Assembly: GCA_002839535.1 (NCBI GenBank)
Contig: PGYF01000036.1
Location: 1 to 19,097 of the forward strand
DNA: 19,097 nt
Direction: 5' to 3'
Source of the DNA: Nitrospira bacterium HGW-Nitrospira-1
GTDB lineage: Bacteria > Nitrospirota > Thermodesulfovibrionia > Thermodesulfovibrionales > UBA6898
Shown: positions 14,064-19,097 of the stretch, piece by piece
Numbering within the stretch: position 1 is the stretch's first letter
Layout: every line of letters begins with the position of its first letter
Program-made: the position numbers and the translations under genes
Notes under the pieces: model-generated
The model's database searches: none
What the model was told of the DNA's origin: nothing
What the model saw: only the letters and a program-made list of their open reading frames with translations

Positions 14064-14690
14064 TTACGGCTGGTAGGCTGATTTATCGCCGATGTCATAG
14101 TGCAGCGGCATGAAGATTTTTCTAAACATAAAGAAGACCAGCATAAAAGCGATAAAGATGAATCCGTATGCAGCGCTTTTTGCGTCTAATACCCCGACCG
14201 AATAAAAGAAGACATGCGCCGGCATCATAACAGCGAGGATATAGCCTTCGATGAGCCTGAAGCAGAACGCCTCTTTTGCAGTAACAAATCCGAGGCATAA
14301 GGAGAGCGGAAGCAGAAGAAGAGCCCCATAAGGCGGCACTCTTAAAAGCGGTATCACAGGATTGCCGTGTCCGATGAAGAACAGGACTGCCAGACAGACG
14401 ACTGCTATGTAATAAATCTTCTTCAACGCCCGATAGAATTTCCCGATATAAAGATGGATGAAGAAAACGCTGAGTCCAACGCTGAAATATAAAACAAGAA
14501 GCATTACATTCAGGCTGAGACCGGAAATAATGAAGGGGAAAACCTGAGTGTCAGCGGCCTGAAGGCTTTTAAAAACAATGAAGGCGGAGATGCTGATTAT
14601 CAGCGTAGAGAGGAATATGCCGGTCCGGTAAAGGACTACGGTTATCTTGTCTTCTTTTGTGAGGGTCTGGAAAAGGTTTGTATCGCCCAT
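14064..14690 (-). CDS. DUF2301-family integral membrane protein
   Basis: This is a multi-pass membrane protein of the DUF2301 family (COG5413 type), function unknown. The product is 208 aa from ATG 14690, or 213 aa from an in-frame ATG at 14705. In the longer numbering, hydrophobic helices lie at about 25-46, 56-88, 97-112, 127-142, 153-172 and 178-194. Family features are the EDKITVVLYRTG entry segment, the FIHLYIGKFYRALK loop, TAKEAFCFRLIEGY around 142-154, and the closing RKIFMPLHYDIGDKSAY. Members I recall from cyanobacteria end in a very similar DIGDKS motif. I prefer ATG 14690 because a TATACT -10 (14701-14696) lies just before it. Neither start has a Shine-Dalgarno. It is divergent from the phosphatase gene. 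Confidence 0.78.
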   Translation of the reverse strand: MGDTNLFQTLTKEDKITVVLYRTGIFLSTLIISISAFIVFKSLQAADTQVFPFIISGLSLNVMLLVLYFSVGLSVFFIHLYIGKFYRALKKIYYIAVVCLAVLFFIGHGNPVIPLLRVPPYGALLLLPLSLCLGFVTAKEAFCFRLIEGYILAVMMPAHVFFYSVGVLDAKSAAYGFIFIAFMLVFFMFRKIFMPLHYDIGDKSAYQP

Positions 14691-14695
14691 GAGAA

Positions 14696-14701
14696 AGTAT
14701 A
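14696..14701 (-). promoter_or_regulatory. -10 element abutting the DUF2301 start
   Basis: TATACT on the minus strand ends 5 bp before the ATG at 14690, so a normal transcription start would fall on or next to the ATG, as in a leaderless mRNA. No clear -35 is visible at 17 bp. Confidence 0.4.
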
Positions 14702-14753
14702 CCATACAGAGGAGGTTTCTGGATTTTTCGGGATAATGTTAAAATTAACATCT

Positions 14754-15404
14754 ATGAAAATCAAACTGATCATCTTCGACCTTGACGGAACGCTGGTAAA
14801 TTCGAGCGCCGACATAACGAATGCGCTCAATTATGCCGGCAGGCCCTATGGGCTTGAAACATTGACAGTCGAAAAAACAGTCAGTCTGGTAGGAGAGGGC
14901 GTTACGCGGATGATTGAGAAGCTGCTTGGCGAAAGATGGGCTGATCTCAGGTGCGTTGTACTGGAAAGGTTTCTGGAACACTACAGCAGGCATCTTACAG
15001 ACTATACTGTTCCATATCCGGGAGTTCGCAATACGCTTGAGATGCTTGGAAATTACAAAAAGGCTGTAATCTCAAACAAGAGAGAAGACCTCTCACTGCG
15101 GCTGCTTGAAGACCTTGAACTTTCCGGTTATTTTGACGTCATCTGGGGCGGCGACAGCGCGCCTGAGAAAAAACCTTCGCCTGTGCCTGTTTTGGAGATG
15201 CTGAAGAAGGTATCCTGCGGGCATGATGAGGCGGTTATCGTTGGCGACAGCAATTATGACATAGAGGCAGGCAGGGCCGCAGGGGTGAGGACAGTGGCTG
15301 TTTCTTACGGCTACAGGGACGTAAGTTTTCTTAAGGATGCGGATTTTATCATAGACAGCATGGAGGAGTTAACCTCCAGACTGGATATTTTCAATGCGGC
15401 CTGA
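14754..15404 (+). CDS. HAD-family phosphatase, phosphoglycolate phosphatase-like
   Basis: This is a Gph-like haloacid dehalogenase-superfamily hydrolase, likely acting on phosphoglycolate or another small phosphoester in the cytoplasm. The 216-aa protein shows all four HAD motifs: I, DLDGTLVNS with nucleophile D9 and D11; II, VISNKRE; III, the lysine in PEKKPSPVP; IV, VIVGDSNYDIEAGRAAGV. A helical cap (type C1) lies between motifs I and II. I chose ATG 14754, which gives the usual MKIKLIIFDLDGT opening; an in-frame ATG at 14736 would add six residues. No strong Shine-Dalgarno is present, and a TGTTAA/TTAACA dyad (14737-14750) sits just upstream. Its end overlaps the next gene by 11 bp. Exact substrate is not shown by sequence, so I leave out the symbol. 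Confidence 0.88.
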   Translation: MKIKLIIFDLDGTLVNSSADITNALNYAGRPYGLETLTVEKTVSLVGEGVTRMIEKLLGERWADLRCVVLERFLEHYSRHLTDYTVPYPGVRNTLEMLGNYKKAVISNKREDLSLRLLEDLELSGYFDVIWGGDSAPEKKPSPVPVLEMLKKVSCGHDEAVIVGDSNYDIEAGRAAGVRTVAVSYGYRDVSFLKDADFIIDSMEELTSRLDIFNAA

Positions 15405-16149
15405 GATGGAAACAACGCTCGACGGCATTCGTGATATAAAGGTGTATCAAAACAAGGGCGGCTACAGATTCTCTGTAGATGCGCTTCTGCTCTCTTCTTT
15501 TGTAAATGTGAAGCGCGTGGAGAATATTGCCGATCTGGGAACAGGGTCAGGGATTATCGGCCTGCTGCTTGCGAGAAAATATTTTCATGCAAAGGTCATG
15601 CTTGTGGAACTCCAGGAATCGTTGTATGCCCTTGCTAAAAAAAATATAGCTTTAAACGGTATGGAAGAACGGGTTCGAGCGGCCCTTGCTGATATCAAAG
15701 ATACGACAAATATAGCGCCGCCGCTGACATATGACCTGGTGGTTTCCAACCCGCCCTTCAGAAAACCGGCCACCGGTCGTCTCAGTCCTGGAGAAGAAAA
15801 GGCAGTGGCAAGGCATGAACTGAGATTGAAGTTTGCGGATTTGGCGGAGACCGCATCATATCTCCTGAAGGCACGGGGGAGGTTCTGCATGATATATCAT
15901 CCTGAAAGACTCCCTGAAGTTATCGAGACCCTCAGGAGAAACCGGCTGGAGCCGAAGAGGGTAAGGTTTGTTCATAATAACATTAATACGGCTTCCAAGA
16001 TGGCGCTGATAGAGGCCGTAAAGGACGGACGTCCTGGCGTCAAGGTAGAAAAACCGCTTTTTATGTACAATGAAAAGGGTGGATATACGGACGAGGTAAA
16101 TGAAATGTATGGGAAACAGCGGTCAGAGGCAAGGCCGGTTGACCTATAA
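15394..16149 (+). CDS. TrmN6-like tRNA1(Val) adenine-N6 methyltransferase
   Basis: This is a class I SAM-dependent methyltransferase of the YfiC/TrmN6 type, which in E. coli modifies adenine 37 of valine tRNA. The 251-aa product begins with the TrmN6-like DIKVYQNKGGYRFSVDALLL segment (14-33). The SAM motif I DLGTGSG is at 47-53, an acidic post-motif (VELQESLYALAKKN) follows, and the N6-adenine catalytic NPPF is at 119-122 in VVSNPPFRKP. It overlaps the phosphatase by 11 bp and is therefore coupled to it. An in-frame ATG at 15406 would lie 1 bp past the upstream stop codon and is a plausible alternative start. Substrate assignment rests on family resemblance, and other NPPF methyltransferases are possible. 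Confidence 0.85.
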   Translation: MRPEMETTLDGIRDIKVYQNKGGYRFSVDALLLSSFVNVKRVENIADLGTGSGIIGLLLARKYFHAKVMLVELQESLYALAKKNIALNGMEERVRAALADIKDTTNIAPPLTYDLVVSNPPFRKPATGRLSPGEEKAVARHELRLKFADLAETASYLLKARGRFCMIYHPERLPEVIETLRRNRLEPKRVRFVHNNINTASKMALIEAVKDGRPGVKVEKPLFMYNEKGGYTDEVNEMYGKQRSEARPVDL

Positions 16150-16156
16150 ATCGAAA

Positions 16157-16186
16157 TTGTAATTTGTTTGACGATTTTAGTATGAT
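16157..16186 (+). promoter_or_regulatory. Possible promoter ahead of the small ORF and exonuclease gene
   Basis: TTGTAA (16157-16162) and TATGAT (16181-16186) are spaced by 18 bp in an AT-rich 85-bp gap. The match is moderate. A TTGACG at 16168-16173 is a better hexamer but lacks a well-spaced -10. Confidence 0.3.
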
Positions 16187-16234
16187 AATAAAACCGGTCT
16201 GTAAAATAAAATATTTTTTAGAGGTGGAGTTGTT

Positions 16235-16333
16235 ATGAGAGTTTTTGGGATTTCGGGTATTATGACCGCTTTTTTCGCCCGTGAGTGTTCAGCTCCAAAA
16301 AAAGAAATGCCAGGAAAAGAAATGAATATATAA
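16235..16333 (+). CDS. 32-codon small ORF coupled to the downstream exonuclease gene
   Basis: An ATG with a strong Shine-Dalgarno (GAGGTGGAG, 16221-16229) opens a 32-codon frame. A hydrophobic stretch (VFGISGIMTAFFA, residues 3-15) is followed by ECSAPKKE, so it resembles the start of a small lipoprotein with a damaged lipobox. It ends in a charged tail and TAA. That TAA shares its last base with the ATG of the next gene (16333). It could be a translated leader that couples translation, a small membrane peptide, or the relic of a larger lipoprotein gene. No homologue is recognised. Confidence 0.5.
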   Translation: MRVFGISGIMTAFFARECSAPKKEMPGKEMNI

Positions 16334-17115
16334 TGATTAGAAATACTTTCTGTATGCTTGAAGGAATAGGGGAGAAACTCGAAAAACAGCTCTGGAGAGA
16401 AGGCATTTTAACCTGGGAAGATTTTACCAATGCAGACCAACTGCCTGGATTCAGCGACGAAAGAAAGAAGTCTTTTGATGAGGCGCTCTTCAGGAATAAA
16501 TCCGAACTTGATGCAGGCAACGCCGGTTATTTCAGCAAAAAACTAAAACGCCGGGAACACTGGCGGCTCTATGACTCCTTCAAAAAAGACGCGGTCTGTC
16601 TTGATATTGAAACAAACGGGTTCCAGCCAAACAGCGGGGGTTATGTAACGGTTGTAGGTCTTTACAACGGCTATGATTACAAATCCCTTGTCAGAGGCGA
16701 AAACCTCACCGCAGAAAATATCAGAAAAGAACTGTCGCAATATAAATGCCTTATAACTTTTTACGGAGCAGCCTTTGATATTCCCTTTTTGCTGCGATCT
16801 TTCAGCGGAATAGAGTTTAATATCCCTCACTTTGATCTCTGTTTCGGGGTAAAAAGGCTTGGATTCCAGGGGGGGTTGAAAAAACTCGAACATGACCTTG
16901 GTATCGAGCGTGATGAAGCCATAGTCGGGCTTGACGGGTATGATGCGGTTAAGCTCTGGGAATCAGCAAGAAAAGGCTCAACAGGGGCATTGGAGAAGCT
17001 TATTAAATATAACAGGGAAGATACGGTGAATCTTATGCAGATTGCAAACATCCTGTATGAACGACTGAAACATTCAACAGGAATAGAGGAATATCTGACC
17101 TGTGGAGTTGCTTGA
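16333..17115 (+). CDS. YprB-like DEDDy exonuclease-fold protein with N-terminal HhH segment
   Basis: The RNase_H_2/YprB family adopts the DnaQ (DEDD) 3'-5' exonuclease fold. The 260-aa protein has acidic residues D91 and E93 (VCLDIETNGF), D149 (FYGAAFDIPFL), and Y226/D230 (YNREDTVNL), the DEDDy arrangement of two-metal nucleases. The N-terminal 50 residues (MLEGIGEKLEKQLWREGI and LPGFSDERKK) look like a helix-hairpin-helix DNA-binding segment. The start is taken as ATG 16333, which overlaps the TAA of the small ORF. An in-frame GTG at 16285 would add 16 basic residues without a Shine-Dalgarno. It overlaps the Xer-type recombinase gene by 14 bp. A role in DNA repair or processing is inferred from fold and neighbours. 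Its true substrate is unknown. Confidence 0.85.
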   Translation: MIRNTFCMLEGIGEKLEKQLWREGILTWEDFTNADQLPGFSDERKKSFDEALFRNKSELDAGNAGYFSKKLKRREHWRLYDSFKKDAVCLDIETNGFQPNSGGYVTVVGLYNGYDYKSLVRGENLTAENIRKELSQYKCLITFYGAAFDIPFLLRSFSGIEFNIPHFDLCFGVKRLGFQGGLKKLEHDLGIERDEAIVGLDGYDAVKLWESARKGSTGALEKLIKYNREDTVNLMQIANILYERLKHSTGIEEYLTCGVA

Positions 17116-17974
17116 GAGATTTTTTACGTATTTGTCCGTAGAAAAAGGGCTTTCGAAAAATACCCTGGGTTCCTATGCCGCCGACCTTAAGAGGTACACT
17201 CTTTTTTTAAAGGAAAGAGAAAAGGAGATAACCTCTGCGCTCAGAAGCGATATCGTAGATTTTAACGAGGGCTTAAGAAACGCCGGCTATTCCATCACAA
17301 GCATCTGCAGGTACCTCTCATCAATCAAGGCGCTCTATAAATATCTGCTCATAGAAAATATCCTCGACAACGACCCCTCCGGGAATCTCCATATGCCCAA
17401 GAAGTGGGATAGGCTTCCAAAGGCCTTAAGCCTATCCGAGGTCATGGCTCTGCTCCAGACTAATTTTTCCGGCAAAACCATTTTGCGGGACTCGGCAATG
17501 CTTGAGCTCCTCTATTCATCAGGGCTGCGTGTCAGCGAACTGGTAAAGATAAAACTTGGGGATATCCATTTTGATGCAGGTTTTGTAAGGATTCTAGGGA
17601 AAGGCGCCAAGGAGCGTGTCGTGCCGGTTAATATGCGGGCGCTTAAAAAAGTAAAAAAATATATGGGGGAAGAGAGGCCGGAAACACTCGGGAAAAGGCA
17701 ATCCCCGTATCTGTTTGTGACAAAGAGGGCCAAACCGATGAGCAGGCAGCGGTTCTGGCAGACTCTGAAGGCCATAGGCAGGCAGGCAGGCATGGAGATC
17801 TCGCCTCATACAATACGCCATTGTTTCGCAACACATCTCCTTGAAGGCGGGGCAGACCTCAGGTCTGTCCAAAAAATGCTTGGACATTCTGATATTTCAA
17901 CCACCCAGATTTATACAAAGGTAACAACCGACAGGATTAAAAAGGTCTTTAAGGCATATCATCCAAGGGCATAG
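17102..17974 (+). CDS. XerC/XerD-type tyrosine recombinase
   Basis: This is a site-specific recombinase of the Xer family, which resolves chromosome dimers at dif and is also exploited by mobile elements. The 290-aa length is that of chromosomal Xer proteins. The N-terminal SAM-like core-binding domain (1-100) includes FFTYLSVEKGLSKNTLGSYAADL. The catalytic domain contains all six residues: R143 (SGLRVSEL), K167 (LGKGAKER), H236 and R239 (HTIRH), H262 (LGHSD), and the nucleophile Y271 (TQIYTKV). The start is GTG 17102, inside the end of the exonuclease gene, and the N-terminus matches family starts. It sits in a housekeeping operon with no sign of an integrated element, so a chromosomal XerD/XerC role is most likely. 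I cannot tell which of the two. Confidence 0.93.
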   Translation: MELLERFFTYLSVEKGLSKNTLGSYAADLKRYTLFLKEREKEITSALRSDIVDFNEGLRNAGYSITSICRYLSSIKALYKYLLIENILDNDPSGNLHMPKKWDRLPKALSLSEVMALLQTNFSGKTILRDSAMLELLYSSGLRVSELVKIKLGDIHFDAGFVRILGKGAKERVVPVNMRALKKVKKYMGEERPETLGKRQSPYLFVTKRAKPMSRQRFWQTLKAIGRQAGMEISPHTIRHCFATHLLEGGADLRSVQKMLGHSDISTTQIYTKVTTDRIKKVFKAYHPRA

Positions 17975-17996
17975 CCTGAAAAGTTAATATAAAAAG

Positions 17997-18473
17997 ATGA
18001 AAAAACATGGAGAAAAACCTTTTGTTGAGATATATGCTGACGGCGCATGCAGCGGAAATCCGGGCCTGGGAGGATATGGTGCGATATTAAGAGCAGGCGA
18101 AAAATGCAGGGAATTATCCGGATGCGAGAAATTAACCACGAACAACAGGATGGAGATGATGGCGGTCATTACAGCCCTTGAGGCCCTGAAGAGACCCTGC
18201 AGCGTAAAAATCACAACAGACTCGACTTATATTGTAAAAGGCATGACGGAATGGATAAAAGGCTGGATAAAAAATAACTGGAAAAATTCCCAGAGAAAAG
18301 ATGTGCTGAACAGGGACCTGTGGGAGAAACTTTTAAAGGCCGCGGATGGTCATGAGATAGCGTGGGAATGGATAAAGGGCCATAACGGGCATTACGAGAA
18401 TGAGAGATGCGATCTGCTTGCCAGAGAGGCCATAAAGAAATTCAGGAAGGGCGCTAAAGATGAAAAAGCCTGA
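17997..18473 (+). CDS. rnhA: Ribonuclease HI
   Basis: RnhA cuts the RNA strand of RNA-DNA hybrids, removing R-loops and primers. The 158-aa product shows the RNase HI catalytic carboxylates D15 (IYADGACSGNPG), E53 (TTNNRMEMMA), D75 (TTDSTYI) and D139 (ENERCDLLA), as well as the basic-protrusion region KGWIKNNWKNSQRKDVLNRDLW (88-109) that grips the hybrid, and WIKGHNGH (125-132) with the loop histidine. The length equals that of the E. coli enzyme. It starts 22 bp after the recombinase gene with only a weak purine run before the ATG, and overlaps the U32 gene by 14 bp. Identification is secure. Confidence 0.97.
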   Translation: MKKHGEKPFVEIYADGACSGNPGLGGYGAILRAGEKCRELSGCEKLTTNNRMEMMAVITALEALKRPCSVKITTDSTYIVKGMTEWIKGWIKNNWKNSQRKDVLNRDLWEKLLKAADGHEIAWEWIKGHNGHYENERCDLLAREAIKKFRKGAKDEKA

Positions 18474-19097
18474 ACTGCTGGCGCCTGCAGGCGACTTCGA
18501 AAAACTCAGAACAGCCCTGCACTACGGCGCAGATGCGGTATATATCGGGGAGTCGAGATTCAGCCTGAGGGGCAAGGCCGGGAATTTTCAGCCTGAGGAA
18601 TTACGGGACGCGGTCGCGTATGCCCATGGCCGCGGCGCCAGGGCATATGTAACCGCAAATATCTTCGCCCATAACAGGGACCTTAAGGCGCTTGAGGAGC
18701 ATATCCGGCTGCTTAAGGATGTCAAGCCTGACGCGGTGATTGTCTCAGACCCCGGAATATTCAGCATATGCAGAAGGATTGCTCCTGAGATTGATATTCA
18801 TATCAGCACCCAGGCCAATATCACCAACGCTGAAACAGCAAGGTTCTGGGAGCGCCTCGGCGCAAAAAGAATTATCCTTGCACGTGAGCTCTCGCTTGAA
18901 GAGATACGGGAAATTCGGGCTGATACCAGGATGGAACTCGAGGTATTTGTTCATGGTTCGATATGCATATCCTATTCCGGCAGGTGTTATATCAGCAGTT
19001 TTCTCGCATCGAGAAGTGCAAATAGCGGGGAATGCACCAACTCGTGCAGATGGAGCTATGCCCTTATGGAGGAGAAGAGACCGGGTGAATATCTGCC
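18460..19097 (+). CDS. U32 peptidase-family protein, partial (cut by window end)
   Basis: This reading frame opens at ATG 18460, inside the end of rnhA, and runs off the window, leaving 212 complete codons. It begins with the U32 family opening KKPELLAPAGDFEKLRTALHYGADAVYIG, followed by FSLRGKAGNF and the YVTANIFAHN region. The mid segment ISTQANITNAETARFWERLGAKRIILARELS is also typical. The family signature ELEVFVHGSICISYSGRCY is near residues 163-181, with further cysteines in SGECTNSCRW. Characterised members are either collagenase-like peptidases or, more often in bacteria, RNA hydroxylation factors (TrhP and RlhA types) that act on tRNA or 23S rRNA with Fe-S cluster involvement. The cysteine-rich region fits the latter. 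The C-terminus is needed to decide the subtype. Confidence 0.9.
   Translation, partial: MKKPELLAPAGDFEKLRTALHYGADAVYIGESRFSLRGKAGNFQPEELRDAVAYAHGRGARAYVTANIFAHNRDLKALEEHIRLLKDVKPDAVIVSDPGIFSICRRIAPEIDIHISTQANITNAETARFWERLGAKRIILARELSLEEIREIRADTRMELEVFVHGSICISYSGRCYISSFLASRSANSGECTNSCRWSYALMEEKRPGEYL

Noticed and set aside
17102..17974. Integrase of an integrated phage or genomic island
   Set aside because: The gene has chromosomal Xer length, sits in an overlapping housekeeping run, and has no attachment-site repeats or phage genes nearby.

Overview
The window reads as a chromosomal segment of an anaerobic, Wood-Ljungdahl-type bacterium. I infer Nitrospirota (Thermodesulfovibrio-like) or a related deltaproteobacterial-type lineage, from CooC, FolD, MetV/MetF linked to an iron-sulfur flavoprotein, ThyX in place of ThyA, and moderate GC content. 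No 16S rRNA or other decisive marker is present, so the taxon is an inference. Coding density is high, and most genes have recognisable products. I see no tRNA, rRNA, CRISPR array, transposase or phage gene.

Layout. 1-193: the edge of a 21-bp tandem repeat array, then a leader with a promoter. 194-1021: rplM-rpsI (ribosomal proteins L13 and S9), closed by an intrinsic terminator. 1115-3943: argC, a secreted PEBP-family protein, and argJ (arginine synthesis with an unrelated gene inserted). 3946-5473, minus strand: thyX-cooC (flavin-dependent thymidylate synthase and the ATPase that matures CO dehydrogenase). 5623-6933: a CNNM/CorC membrane protein. 6950-7750, minus strand: panB. 7751-8165: a 415-bp non-coding stretch holding a dyad upstream of panB, five and a half 21-bp tandem repeats, a large palindromic element, a 13-bp tandem duplication and a promoter for folE. 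8166-13432: folE, a broken folD, a three-part flavoprotein/ferredoxin/MvhD fusion, metV and metF, tightly spaced and apparently one operon. 13523-14705, minus strand: a small conserved protein of unknown function and a DUF2301 membrane protein. 14754-19097: gph-like phosphatase, trmN6-like methyltransferase, a 32-codon small ORF, a YprB-like DEDD exonuclease, a Xer-type tyrosine recombinase, rnhA and the 5' part of a U32 peptidase-family gene. Most of these last genes overlap each other by a few bases.

How it fits together. The central operon is the methyl branch of the Wood-Ljungdahl pathway: FolD (methylene-/methenyl-THF), then MetF+MetV (methylene-THF to methyl-THF), with the 699-aa fusion as the probable electron donor or bifurcating partner. 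folE, at the head, starts the pterin synthesis that supplies the cofactor. ThyX and PanB nearby both consume methylene-THF, and CooC services the carbonyl branch (CODH/ACS, encoded elsewhere).

The most notable points are the single-polypeptide electron module beside metV-metF, and a folD that has lost roughly 41-47 bp across a TTCAT microhomology, leaving it out of frame. The second is either a real lesion in a central enzyme or a sequence/assembly error. The repeat structure at 7897-8090, with an inverted partial copy at the left edge of the window, is the most unusual non-coding feature.
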